Shown here piece by piece: positions 44,554-52,066 of a stretch of DNA of 55,538 nt (within the stretch, counting starts at the first letter, position 1; each line of letters begins with the position of its first letter). Origin of the DNA: Candidatus Methylomirabilota bacterium (GTDB lineage Bacteria > Methylomirabilota > Methylomirabilia > Rokubacteriales > CSP1-6); assembly GCA_036002485.1 (NCBI GenBank), contig DASYTI010000029.1:1-55538 (forward strand). The letters are read 5' to 3'. The position numbers and the translations under genes are program-made. Below the pieces are notes generated by a model that was not told where the DNA came from, ran no database searches, and was given only the letters and a program-made list of their open reading frames with translations.

Positions 44554-44582
44554 TTGTCTTTCCCGGTGGGCCCCCGTACAAT
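44554..44582 (+). promoter_or_regulatory. Sigma-70 promoter of tRNA-Pro(GGG)
   Basis: TTGTCT (44554-44559), a 17-nt spacer and TACAAT (44577-44582, 5/6) lie just before the tRNA. The expected start near 44589 leaves a leader of only 4 nt, a usual layout for tRNA genes. Confidence 0.7.
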
Positions 44583-44592
44583 GCGCTTGGGT

Positions 44593-44669
<77 letters not shown>

Positions 44670-44685
44670 ATTTCATGTGAGCGAC

Positions 44686-44716
44686 AATGGCGGATCCTCG
44701 GATCTGCCATTTTTTT
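44686..44716 (+). terminator. Rho-independent terminator after tRNA-Pro(GGG)
   Basis: AATGGCGGATC (44686-44696) and GATCTGCCATT (44701-44711) pair over 11 bp with one G-T, with loop CTCG, followed by a run of seven T (44710-44716). It ends 22 bp before the surE ATG. This is the only classical intrinsic terminator I could find in the window. Confidence 0.85.
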
Positions 44717-44738
44717 GCTCGCGGATCGACGAGCGGCC

Positions 44739-45509
44739 ATGGCGGCGGTGATTCTGGTCACCAATGACGATGGCGTCCATGCCCCGGGCCTGGCCGCGCT
44801 GGCCTCGGCTCTCGAGGAGCTGGGCGATGTGTACGTAGTCGCGCCGGACCGCGAGCAGAGCGCGGTCGGCCACGCGCTGACGCTGCACCGGCCGCTCCGC
44901 GTCACCACTCTCGGCGAGCGGCGCTTCTCGGTCAACGGGACGCCGACTGACTGTGTCAATCTCGCCGTCCTGGGCCTCCTGCCGGAGCGGCCCGTCCTCG
45001 TCGCGGCGGGCATCAACCACGGCTCGAATCTGGGAGACGATGTCACCTACTCGGGCACCGTCTCCGCCGCCATGGAAGGCACGCTGCTGGGGGTGCCGTC
45101 GATGGCCGTGTCCCAGGTGGATCCCGAGACGGCCGGGCTCGAGGGCGCGCAAGCGGTGGCCAAGCTCGTGGCGAGCCGCGTGCTCGTCGAGGGGCTGCCG
45201 AGCAAGACGCTCCTCAACATCAACGTGCCCGCGGGGCCGCTCGCGGGCATCCGCATGACGCGCCTGGGCCATCGCGTCTACCAGGAAAAGGTGGTGAGGG
45301 AGACGGACCCGCGCGGGCTCCCGTACTACTGGATCGGGGCGGGGCCACCCGTGTGGAGCGAGGACGAGGCCTCCGACATCGCGGCGGTGCATCGCGGGCT
45401 GGCCAGCGTCACGCCCTTGCACATGGATCTGACGCATCACGGCGCCCTCCAGCGCATGGCCGAGTGGGATGGCGCGCTCACCGCGCTGCTCAAGAAGCGG
45501 CCGCGATGA
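44739..45509 (+). CDS. surE: 5'-nucleotidase/survival protein SurE
   Basis: SurE is a metal-dependent nucleoside monophosphate phosphatase tied to stationary-phase survival. The 256 residues begin 'MAAVILVTNDDGVHAPG', with metal ligands Asp10 and Asp11. The catalytic region 'GINHGSNLGDDVTYSGTVSAA' (in parts) follows, and 'LLNINVPAG' is typical. I chose ATG 44739; the in-frame TTG 44715 would lie in the terminator T-run. The stop overlaps pcm. Together with pcm, nlpD and rpoS it forms the classic stationary-phase cluster. Confidence 0.96.
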   Translation: MAAVILVTNDDGVHAPGLAALASALEELGDVYVVAPDREQSAVGHALTLHRPLRVTTLGERRFSVNGTPTDCVNLAVLGLLPERPVLVAAGINHGSNLGDDVTYSGTVSAAMEGTLLGVPSMAVSQVDPETAGLEGAQAVAKLVASRVLVEGLPSKTLLNINVPAGPLAGIRMTRLGHRVYQEKVVRETDPRGLPYYWIGAGPPVWSEDEASDIAAVHRGLASVTPLHMDLTHHGALQRMAEWDGALTALLKKRPR

Positions 45510-46180
45510 TGCACTCCGGCAACGGTCAGGCGGGGACGCAGCGTCTCGCGCGGGAGCGCGAGCGGATGGTCGCCGAGCAGCTGGTCCCGCGGGGGATCAA
45601 GGACCCGCGAGTCCTGGAGGCCATGGGAAAAGTTCCGCGGCATCTCTTCGTGGACGAGGCCCTGCGGGACAAGGCCTATGGCGATCACCCGCTCCCCATC
45701 GGCGAGGGCCAGACGATCTCCCAGCCCTTCATGGTCGGGCGGATGACCGAGCTCCTGCGGCTCACGGGGACGGAAAAAGTGCTCGAAGTCGGGACGGGCA
45801 GCGGGTACCAGGCCGCGGTGCTGGCCCAGCTGGCCGCGCGCGTCTGCGCCATCGAGCGGCTGGCCAAGCTGGCCACGCGCGCCCGCGAGACGCTCGAGCG
45901 CCTCGGCATCACCAATGTCTGGGTGCGCACGGCCAACGGCACCTTCGGCTGGCCGGACGAGGCGCCCTTCGATCGCATCCTGGTGGCTGCGGCCGGACCG
46001 TCCGTTCCGCCCCCCCTTCTCGAGCAACTGGCCGAGGGAGGCCGGATGGTGATGCCCGTGGGCCAGGCGGACTACCAAAGGCTGCAGGTCATCGACAAGA
46101 TCGGAGGCCAGGCGCGTGTCACCGAGGACTCCGAGTGCGTCTTCGTGAAGTTGATCGGCAAGTTCGCGTGGGAAGCGTAA
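45506..46180 (+). CDS. pcm: Protein-L-isoaspartate O-methyltransferase
   Basis: Pcm repairs isoaspartyl damage in ageing proteins using S-adenosylmethionine. The 224 residues show 'MVAEQLVPRGIKDPRVLEAM', 'VPRHLFVDEALRDKAYGDHPLPIGEGQTISQP' (in short conserved blocks), the SAM-binding 'VLEVGTGSGYQAAVLA' and 'PFDRILVAAAGPSVPPPLLEQL'. ATG 45506 (or the adjacent ATG 45509) overlaps the surE stop. The stop codon TAA forms part of a TAAAAT that could be a -10 for the next tRNA. Confidence 0.95.
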   Translation: MMHSGNGQAGTQRLARERERMVAEQLVPRGIKDPRVLEAMGKVPRHLFVDEALRDKAYGDHPLPIGEGQTISQPFMVGRMTELLRLTGTEKVLEVGTGSGYQAAVLAQLAARVCAIERLAKLATRARETLERLGITNVWVRTANGTFGWPDEAPFDRILVAAAGPSVPPPLLEQLAEGGRMVMPVGQADYQRLQVIDKIGGQARVTEDSECVFVKLIGKFAWEA

Positions 46181-46195
46181 AATAGCCAGGTCGGG

Positions 46196-46272
46196 CGGGG
46201 CGTAGCGCAGCTTGGTAGCGCGCCTGCTTCGGGAGCAGGAGGTCGCTGGTTCAAATCCAGTCGCCCCGACCA
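46196..46272 (+). tRNA. tRNA-Pro (anticodon CGG)
   Basis: This 77-nt cloverleaf has acceptor CGGGGCG/CGCCCCG, D stem GCGC/GCGC, anticodon stem CCTGC/GCAGG with loop TTCGGGA (anticodon CGG), T stem GCTGG/CCAGT and an encoded CCA. TAAAAT at 46178-46183 is a possible -10; no -35 is found at normal spacing. It lies between pcm and acyP, breaking the usual surE-pcm-nlpD order. Confidence 0.95.
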
Positions 46273-46294
46273 TTTTCCTTTCGCGCCATCGCTC

Positions 46295-46600
46295 GTGAGC
46301 ATGACCTTCATTCGGAGCGCCGCGGAGATCGTCGTCGAGGGACGCGTGCAGGGCGTGGGCTACCGTTACTTCGCCCATCGCAAGGCCGCGCAGCTCGGGC
46401 TCCATGGCTATGTCATGAACCTCAAGGACGGGAGAGTGCGCGTGCGAGTGGAAGGCAGCCGGCAGCTGATCGAGGAGCTGGCCCGCGAGCTCGAGAAGGG
46501 CCCGCCCCTGGCCGGCGTCGCCTCGGTGTCGATCAGCTGGCGGCCGCCCACGGGACGCTTCACGTCCTTCCAGGTGCGCTACGCGGAGTTCGACGCGTGA
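46295..46600 (+). CDS. acyP: Acylphosphatase
   Basis: This small 101-residue enzyme hydrolyses acyl phosphates. The active-site Arg24 lies in 'VQGVGYRYFA' and Asn42 in 'GYVMNLKDG', both at family spacing. The start is GTG 46295; ATG 46301 two codons later is equally possible. It follows tRNA-Pro by 22 bp and overlaps the M23 peptidase gene by 4 nt. The natural substrate is not known. Confidence 0.93.
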   Translation: MSMTFIRSAAEIVVEGRVQGVGYRYFAHRKAAQLGLHGYVMNLKDGRVRVRVEGSRQLIEELARELEKGPPLAGVASVSISWRPPTGRFTSFQVRYAEFDA

Positions 46601-47529
46601 AGCATCCGCACCGCCGGCGGGCCATCGGCATCGGTCTCTTGCTTCCCGGGCTGCTCCTGGCCCAGCCGTGCTTCGGCCACGCCGAGAGCCGCTCATCGAA
46701 GCCACCTACGCACAAGATCGCCCCCACGTCGTCGCAAGGCGATCGCAAGGCGCGGCCCCAACCCAAGGCGCAAGCGCCTCACAAGACGGTGGTCCACGTG
46801 GTCCGCCGCGGCGACACCGTCAGTCGCCTCGCCGTGCACTACGGCGTCAGGCGTCAGGCCATCATCGAGGCCAATCATCTGAACCGGCCCGAGCAGCTCC
46901 GCCTCGGACAGCGCCTGAGCATTCCGAGCGGGCGCGCCCTGACCGGGGAGCGCACAGCGTTCCGGATCGAGGGTGTGGAAAGCGGAGGCGACGTGCTGCT
47001 GGTGAGGACGGGCAAGCGTCGCGTCGCCACCCGGCTGTCCATGGTGGCGCCGGAGCTCGAGCTGCAAGCCGCGGGACTGATCTGGCCCATCGAGGGCAAC
47101 GTCGTCTCGCCCTTCGGCCGGCGGCTGAGAGGCTGGCACGCGGGGACTGATATCCAGGCCGAGCTCGGCACGCCCATCCTGGCCGCGGGCGACGGGCTGG
47201 TAATCGCCAGCGGGCAGGAGGGCGGCTACGGGCGCATCATCCGCATCCAGCATCAGGGTGCGATCGTGACCGTGTACGCGCACAACCTGGAAAACTTCGT
47301 CGGGGTGGGCGAATGGGTCACCGCCGGCATGATCATCGGCACGGTCGGACGCAGTGGTAGCGCGAGCGCGCCCCATCTGCACTTCGAGGTTCGCCACGAG
47401 GGCCTGGCCTACAACCCGCTGCAGTTCTTGCCGCCCCGGGAGGTCATCGAGCTGCGGCCCGACGACGCGCCCGACCAGCCCGCCGAGTCGGCGCGGGCGC
47501 GTGGGGTGGGCGACAAAGATAATGAATGA
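46597..47529 (+). CDS. nlpD: LysM/M23-family peptidoglycan hydrolase or activator (NlpD-like)
   Basis: This 310-residue exported protein has a signal peptide (about residues 8-30, 'IGIGLLLPGLLLAQPCFGHA'), a LysM domain ('VVHVVRRGDTVSRLAVHYG', about 66-110) and a LytM/M23 domain (about 165-290). The M23 motifs 'HAGTD' (HxxxD), 'VYAHN' and 'HLHFE' are all present, so unlike E. coli NlpD it may be an active endopeptidase. The position upstream of an RpoS-like sigma factor matches nlpD. GTG 46597 overlaps acyP; the stop overlaps the sigma gene. Confidence 0.9.
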   Translation: MKHPHRRRAIGIGLLLPGLLLAQPCFGHAESRSSKPPTHKIAPTSSQGDRKARPQPKAQAPHKTVVHVVRRGDTVSRLAVHYGVRRQAIIEANHLNRPEQLRLGQRLSIPSGRALTGERTAFRIEGVESGGDVLLVRTGKRRVATRLSMVAPELELQAAGLIWPIEGNVVSPFGRRLRGWHAGTDIQAELGTPILAAGDGLVIASGQEGGYGRIIRIQHQGAIVTVYAHNLENFVGVGEWVTAGMIIGTVGRSGSASAPHLHFEVRHEGLAYNPLQFLPPREVIELRPDDAPDQPAESARARGVGDKDNE

Positions 47530-48484
47530 GCCAGGCGGTGACGCCTCTCGCGCCGAACTCGTAGACCTCGACGACGCGGGCGAGCCCCTCGAGACGCTGC
47601 TGACCCGTGACCCGGCCGAGCTGGCCGGGCACAAGGAAAGGCCCGAGGTCGCCGCGCGCGGCCGTGAGCTGCTCTCCCTCTACCTGCGCGACATCGCCAA
47701 GGTCCCTCTGCTGACGCCCGAGGAAGAGCAGGAGCTCGCCCGTCGCGTCCAGGCGGGCGATGCGGCCGCGGAGCGCCGACTGACCGAGGCCAATCTCCGT
47801 CTGGTCGTGCGCGTGGCCCGACGCTACCTTCACCGCGGCCTGTCCCTCCTCGATCTCATCGAAGAGGGCAACCTTGGACTGCTGCAGGCTGTGCGGAAGT
47901 TCCAGCCGGGGCGGGGCACGCGCTTCTCGACTTACGCGGTCTGGTGGATACGCCAGGCCGTCACCCGCGCGCTGGCCAACCAGGCGCGAATCATTCGCCT
48001 GCCCGTGCACGTCGAGCAGCTCCTGGGTCAGTACGCGAAGAAGAAGACCGCGCTCACCCAGGAGCTGGGGCGCGCCCCCACCACGGAAGAGATCGCCAAG
48101 GCGATGGGGCAGCCGCTGGACGAGATCGAGCACCTCGAGCGGGTGAGCCAGCGGCCGGTTTCCCTCGACTCCCCGGTCGACGCGGATGGCTCCAGCACGC
48201 TGCAGGACATCGTGAAAGACGCCGACCCGCTGCCCGGCGGCCTGGCCGCCGCACTCCGGGCCCGTGACGATCTGGTGGGGCTGCTCGCGGATCTGCCCGA
48301 CCAGGAGCGCACCGTCGTGAGCCTGCGCTTCGGGCTCTCCGGCGATGGGCCCCTGACGCTCGAGGCCATCGGCAAGCGCCTGGGCGTCACCCGCGAGCGC
48401 GTGCGCCAGGTCGAAGACGCCGCGCTTCAGCGCCTGCGCCGCCTCCTGGCCGCCCGCGGCGTCGACGCGGGCGATCTCCTGTGA
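47522..48484 (+). CDS. rpoS: RpoS-like sigma-70 family factor
   Basis: This 320-residue group 1/2 sigma factor has region 1.2 ('LSLYLRDIAKVPLLTPEEE'), region 2 ('LRLVVRVARRYLHRGLSLLDLI', 'RFSTYAVWWIRQAVTRAL' for -10 recognition), region 3 and region 4 ('IGKRLGVTRERVRQVEDAAL', the -35 helix-turn-helix). The short N-terminus lacks the region 1.1 of housekeeping RpoD. With surE, pcm and nlpD just upstream, the stationary-phase factor RpoS is the best call. ATG 47522 overlaps the nlpD stop. Confidence 0.9.
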   Translation: MNEPGGDASRAELVDLDDAGEPLETLLTRDPAELAGHKERPEVAARGRELLSLYLRDIAKVPLLTPEEEQELARRVQAGDAAAERRLTEANLRLVVRVARRYLHRGLSLLDLIEEGNLGLLQAVRKFQPGRGTRFSTYAVWWIRQAVTRALANQARIIRLPVHVEQLLGQYAKKKTALTQELGRAPTTEEIAKAMGQPLDEIEHLERVSQRPVSLDSPVDADGSSTLQDIVKDADPLPGGLAAALRARDDLVGLLADLPDQERTVVSLRFGLSGDGPLTLEAIGKRLGVTRERVRQVEDAALQRLRRLLAARGVDAGDLL

Positions 48485-48501
48485 GCAGGTGAGCGAGGCC
48501 G

Positions 48502-48867
48502 ATGGACAAGATCAGCCGGATGGGCCCGCCGGAAGCGCTGAGCGTCACCGACGGGCTCTACTCCTTCGTTGTGAAGCTGAACGAGCCGCCCGCGGGCCAC
48601 TGGATCTACGCCTTCAAGCTGGCCAAGGCGTCCGGGGACGTCGATCCCGAGCGCGTGGTCTTCGACCCGGAGCGCGGCCTCCTCTTCGCCAGCGAAGAGC
48701 GCCTAGTGCGCGACTGGATCCAGCACATCGATCTCTGGATCCTCGCCGCCAATGCCCAGGTGGCCGCCGACGAGGCCGCGGAGGACAAGCGCAAGGCCGA
48801 GGCCCAGGCCCGCGGCCAGCGGGAGACCCTGCTCAAGCAGGTCAACGAGAAATTCAAGAACCTGTAG
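48502..48867 (+). CDS. Small protein of unknown function after rpoS
   Basis: This 121-residue soluble protein begins 17 bp after rpoS. The N-terminal 70 residues look folded ('GLYSFVVKLNEPPAGHWIYAF', 'RVVFDPERGLLFASEE'), while the last 45 are a charged, probably helical or coiled-coil stretch ('EAAEDKRKAEAQARGQRE'). No signal peptide or transmembrane segment is visible, and I recognise no family. The position suggests co-transcription with rpoS. Confidence 0.75.
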   Translation: MDKISRMGPPEALSVTDGLYSFVVKLNEPPAGHWIYAFKLAKASGDVDPERVVFDPERGLLFASEERLVRDWIQHIDLWILAANAQVAADEAAEDKRKAEAQARGQRETLLKQVNEKFKNL

Positions 48868-48871
48868 CGGA

Positions 48872-48880
48872 TGGTAGAAT
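48872..48880 (+). promoter_or_regulatory. Extended -10 promoter element of tRNA-Arg
   Basis: TGGTAGAAT, with TGn and TAGAAT (48875-48880), lies 26 nt before tRNA-Arg. TTCAAG (48853-48858) is a poor -35 at 16 nt. The 12-mer TGGTAGAATCGA is shared with the pgsA promoter region. Confidence 0.5.
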
Positions 48881-48906
48881 CGACTCGTCGCACGCGATTC
48901 TTCCGG

Positions 48907-48983
48907 GCCCCCGTAGCTCAGGTGGATAGAGCAGCAGTTTCCTAAACTGCGGGCCGGGTGTTCGAGTCACCCCGGGGGCACCA
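48907..48983 (+). tRNA. tRNA-Arg (anticodon CCT)
   Basis: This 77-nt cloverleaf has acceptor GCCCCCG/CGGGGGC, D stem GCTC/GAGC, anticodon stem GCAGT/ACTGC with loop TTCCTAA (anticodon CCT, reading AGG), T stem GGGTG/CACCC with loop TTCGAGT, and an encoded CCA. tRNA-Arg(CCU) is a frequent integration site, and the gene content becomes accessory-looking directly after it, but I found no integrase or attachment-site repeat. Confidence 0.95.
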
Positions 48984-49270
48984 CATGTCATTGCACTCAG
49001 TCGAAGCGGCTGAGAATTCAGCAGCTTGAACGGCTTTCGCTTCGGTATATCCGCCATTTCGTTCATATCGTCTCTCTCGGTATCCGAGACTCGGACACCA
49101 AGCCAGCCCTTGAAGAAGTTGCCGAGCGTGGGTCCCTGAGCGACCCCTCTAAGGGGCCCTCCTCCCGGGACGAACCCCCCGAGAACGGCCAGACGTCCAA
49201 AGGGTGGTGCAGGTCAGCGGGCGGACAGCGAGAGCGCGCTCCCGCCGCTAAAGTTCATCCTTGAGAGGAG
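48984..49270. other. 287-bp non-coding gap after tRNA-Arg
   Basis: No supported gene. Frames on both strands stay open for 60-80 codons but lack a start, SD or recognisable motif. GTCTCTCGG-TAT-CCGAGAC at about 49070-49090 forms an imperfect hairpin. The sequence is less GC-rich at 49000-49080 than its surroundings. A GAGAGGAG ribosome-binding site at the end serves the next gene. Confidence 0.5.
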
Positions 49271-49675
49271 ATGGCGATGCGGCTACGAGTGCTCGTGATC
49301 GCGGCTCTGGTGGGCATGCTCGCGGCCTCGACCGGCGTGGCCGCTCAATCTCTCACCCCACACTTCCCCGGGTGGGAGCGTTACTTCGCGGTGAGCTGGG
49401 AGCCGCTCGACCGGCGAGGCCAACCGTACCTCAGCGGCTACATTGTGAGCAGTTACGGCGTCACGGCAACCCGCGTCCAGCTCCTCGTGGACAGCCTCGA
49501 CTCATCGGGGCAGATCGTCGCCCAGCGAGTGGAGTGGTTGGTCGGCAGCAACCTGCCGGGATTCTCAACCACCTACTTCGAAGTCCCCATTCGCCAGCCG
49601 GGGTCGCGCTATCGCGTGAGCGTGTTCGCCTTCGACTTCGTGCAGTCGGCGCGGATCGAGTTTCAGGCTCCCTAA
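49271..49675 (+). CDS. Secreted small protein, possible FxLYD-like fold
   Basis: This 134-residue protein has a clear signal peptide (residues about 5-25, cleavage after 'GVAAQ'). The mature part (about 30-134) looks like a single beta-sandwich, with 'GQPYLSGYIVSSYGVTATRVQLLVDSL' (in parts) and 'YRVSVFAFDFV', a pattern reminiscent of FxLYD domains. No catalytic motif is visible. GAGAGGAG precedes ATG 49271 (ATG 49277 is possible). It stands alone between non-coding stretches. Confidence 0.75.
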   Translation: MAMRLRVLVIAALVGMLAASTGVAAQSLTPHFPGWERYFAVSWEPLDRRGQPYLSGYIVSSYGVTATRVQLLVDSLDSSGQIVAQRVEWLVGSNLPGFSTTYFEVPIRQPGSRYRVSVFAFDFVQSARIEFQAP

Positions 49676-49697
49676 CGCGCCCGGGCAGCCCGGCGCG
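49676..49697. other. GC hairpin after the secreted-protein gene
   Basis: CGCGCCCGGG and CCCGGCGCG pair over 9 bp with one bulged C and a CAG loop, starting directly after the stop codon. There is no T-run. It could slow exonucleases or assist factor-dependent termination. Confidence 0.5.
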
Positions 49698-50024
49698 GTC
49701 GTGACCCACTAACGCGGGGCGACGGAGGCGTTTTCGTCCGCGAGGGCTTCGGTGGTACGCTGGTCTTGGCCATTTGTCTCTACCTTGGTCGGTTAGGGGA
49801 ATGAGCCAGCCCTCGGCGTGCTCACGCACGCCGGGGGTGTTGTACGTCTAGCCGCCCCCATCATCGCAGCAGCTCCGTCACCGGCACGTCGAGAAGCCTT
49901 TGCAAGGCGTTCAAGCGCGGCGATCCTGCCGAGTGGCCCTCCGATGATAGGATGATGGGACTCGCCGGCGGGGAGCCCCTCGCGCGGGCTCGCGCCCGGC
50001 GGATCTTCGCGACAAGGAGTGCCG
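49698..50024. other. Non-coding gap with a hairpin and a gene remnant
   Basis: This gap between the secreted-protein and CocE genes has no intact gene. A stem CGGCGTG (49814-49820) / CACGCCG (49827-49833), extendable by a few pairs, has no T-run after it. A frameshifted XRE-like C-terminus lies on the minus strand at 49861-49932. AAGGAG at 50014-50019 is the ribosome-binding site of the CocE gene. I found no convincing promoter. Confidence 0.5.
49861..49932 (-). pseudogene. Remnant of an XRE-type helix-turn-helix regulator (C-terminus)
   Basis: On the minus strand one frame reads RIAALERLAKA and the adjacent frame reads LLDVPVTELLR followed by a stop. Removing one T in GGCTTCTC (minus strand) joins them as RIAALERLAKALDVPVTELLR, very like the end of many XRE/Cro-type regulators and type II antitoxins. 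No start or upstream helix-turn-helix is left. It appears to be a small decayed fragment, but it is only about 24 codons long, so chance similarity cannot be excluded. Confidence 0.4.
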
Positions 50025-52064
50025 ATGCCTGCGGTCGATCCTCACCCCGTGCCCGTCGTCGTCGACAGGAATCACCTGATTCCCATGCCGGACGGCGTGG
50101 AGCTGGCGGGGGACTGCTATCGGCCGGCCGAGCCCGGGCGCTGGCCGGCGATCCTGACGCTCATCCCGTACCACAAGGACGGGCGGGGCGGGCGGCTCGA
50201 CGTGGAGGCGGTGAACCGGTACTTCGCCGGGCGCGGGTACGCGGCCTTGACCGTGGACCTCCGGGGCCTCGGGAGCTCCGGCGGGGTGAACCGCTTCCCC
50301 TTCGACCCGCAGGAGGCGCGCGACGGCCACGAGGTGGTCGAGTGGATCGCGCGCCAGCCCTGGTGCGACGGGAACGTCGGGATGTGGGGTGTCTCCTATG
50401 GCGGGATCACGGCGCTCAGCGTCGCCGCGACCCAGCCGCCCCACCTCAAAGCCATCGTGCCAATCCACGCCTCGGCCGACCTCTACCACGACGTGGTCGC
50501 GCCAGACGGGTGCCGGGGCGGCTTCTGGCTGGGCGCCGACTGGGGCCCGCGGATGGTGGCCTACAACCTGATGCCGCCGCTCTTCCAGGACCCGGAGGGT
50601 CGCTGGGCGCGGGTCTGGGCCGAGCGCCTCGAGGCCACCGGGCCGTGGCTCTTCGCCTGGTGGGACCATCCGGACTTCGACACGTTCTGGCAGTCCCGGG
50701 TGACACGCGTCAACCGCATCGCGTGCCCGACGTTTGCCATCGGCGGCTGGCGTGACCTCTACTGCGAGGCGACCGTCCGGGACTTCGGTCGCATCCTCGC
50801 CCCGAAGCGGCTCCTCATGGGCCCCTGGAAGCACGCCTTCCCCGACGTGGCGCTCGAGGCGCCGGCAGCGGGGCTCCACGAGATCGAGCGGTGGTGGGAG
50901 CGCTGGCTCCGGGGGAAGGACGACGGCATCATGGACGAGCCGCCGGTCCGGCTCTACGTCCAGGGCGACGGTGCCGGGTGGCGACACGAGGCGGGCTGGC
51001 CTCCCGCGCGAGTCCGGCCGACTCCCTGGTACCTCCACGCGGACGGCGGGCTCCGCCCGGAAGCGCCGGGCGCCGGCTCGGCGCCAAGCGCCTACGCCTA
51101 CGATCCGACCGTGGGGCTCGACTCGCTGGGATGGGACCCGTGGACGACGGCGCTGGATCCAACGTTCCCCTGCGACCAGAGCGGCGACGACGCCCGCTCG
51201 CTGGCCTTCACGTCCGCGCCGCTCGACGCGCCGCTCGAGATCCTCGGCAGCCCGGCCGCCGTGCTGGAGGTGGCCGCCTCTGCAGGCCCGCTCTGCGTCA
51301 CGGCAAAGCTGGCCGCCGTGGCCCCGGGCGGACGGTCGACGCTGGTGGCCACGGGGTGGCTCGACCTCGAGCTCCGGGAGTCGCCGACCCGCCGTGTCGC
51401 CGTGGAGCCCGGCGCGCGCTACCGGGTCACCGTCCCGCTCCGGGCGACAGCGTACCGGGTGCCGGCGGGCCACCGGTTGCGGCTCTCCGTCGCGTGCGCC
51501 GACTTCCCGCGGATCTGGCCCACGCCACGACCGGCGACGCTCACGCTCTTCCACGGCGCCTCGCACGTCGTCGTGCCCGTGGCGCCGAACCAGGCGCCTG
51601 CCCTTGCCCCGCCGGCGTGGGGGCCGCTCCAGCCCGAGCACCTGCACGGGCCGGCGGACCTGGGCGGGGGGCAGCGCTGGGAGACGCGCCACGACCTGGG
51701 CGCCGACGTGGTGACGCTGGATGGAACCAAGGAAGAGCACCAGCAGCTCGACCCGCTGACCCGTCTCCACACCCGCCACCACTACCTGGCGAACGTCGCC
51801 GCGCGCCGCCCCGACGCCGCCCGCATGTCCTCGACGACCGAGGTCCGAATCGAGCGCCCGGTCACCGCCACCGAGCTCACCGTGACGACAGTCACCACCA
51901 CCTACCAGGTCTCGGTGACCGCCACCATCACCGTCGACGGCAGCCCCTTCTGGAAGTGGAATGGGGTCCGGCTTTGCAATTTGTCGTCGAGGCCCTCCCT
52001 GACGTCGCCCCCGTCCTCGTCGCCGGAACCGCACCCTGCAAAGCCTGACCCCGAGGGAGGTTAG
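50025..52064 (+). CDS. CocE/NonD-type S15-family hydrolase with altered 3' end
   Basis: This alpha/beta hydrolase of 679 residues resembles X-Pro dipeptidyl-peptidase S15 and cocaine-esterase-type enzymes. The nucleophile Ser124 lies in 'WGVSYGG', a C-terminal His lies in 'GPWKHAFPD', and a beta-rich jelly-roll domain (about residues 335-650) follows. It hydrolyses an ester or amide; the substrate is unknown. ATG 50025 is 5 nt after AAGGAG; GTG 50019 is less likely. The last 28 or so residues ('NGVRLCNLSSRPSL' onward) lie in a 90-bp inverted-repeat element, so the native C-terminus seems to have been replaced. Confidence 0.85.
   Translation: MPAVDPHPVPVVVDRNHLIPMPDGVELAGDCYRPAEPGRWPAILTLIPYHKDGRGGRLDVEAVNRYFAGRGYAALTVDLRGLGSSGGVNRFPFDPQEARDGHEVVEWIARQPWCDGNVGMWGVSYGGITALSVAATQPPHLKAIVPIHASADLYHDVVAPDGCRGGFWLGADWGPRMVAYNLMPPLFQDPEGRWARVWAERLEATGPWLFAWWDHPDFDTFWQSRVTRVNRIACPTFAIGGWRDLYCEATVRDFGRILAPKRLLMGPWKHAFPDVALEAPAAGLHEIERWWERWLRGKDDGIMDEPPVRLYVQGDGAGWRHEAGWPPARVRPTPWYLHADGGLRPEAPGAGSAPSAYAYDPTVGLDSLGWDPWTTALDPTFPCDQSGDDARSLAFTSAPLDAPLEILGSPAAVLEVAASAGPLCVTAKLAAVAPGGRSTLVATGWLDLELRESPTRRVAVEPGARYRVTVPLRATAYRVPAGHRLRLSVACADFPRIWPTPRPATLTLFHGASHVVVPVAPNQAPALAPPAWGPLQPEHLHGPADLGGGQRWETRHDLGADVVTLDGTKEEHQQLDPLTRLHTRHHYLANVAARRPDAARMSSTTEVRIERPVTATELTVTTVTTTYQVSVTATITVDGSPFWKWNGVRLCNLSSRPSLTSPPSSSPEPHPAKPDPEGG
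51963..52052. mobile_element. 90-bp MITE/REP-like element with 16-bp inverted ends
   Basis: GGGGTCCGGCTTTGCA (51963-51978) and TGCAAAGCCTGACCCC (52037-52052) are inverted copies with one mismatch. The element covers the 3' end of the hydrolase gene and stops just before the GAGGGAGG ribosome-binding site of the next gene. Ends of the GGGGTCAGGC...GCCTGACCCC type recall palindromic repeats mobilised by REP-associated (Y1) transposases, but no transposase is present and no target-site duplication is clear. Confidence 0.7.
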
Positions 52065-52066
52065 CC

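Noticed and set aside
48854-49066. A 70-codon minus-strand frame across tRNA-Arg
   Set aside because: Most of it is the antisense of the tRNA, a known source of false small proteins; no domain is visible.
48907-49270. Integration site at tRNA-Arg with an attached island
   Set aside because: The gene content after it looks accessory, but there is no integrase and I found no direct repeat of the tRNA 3' end downstream within the window.
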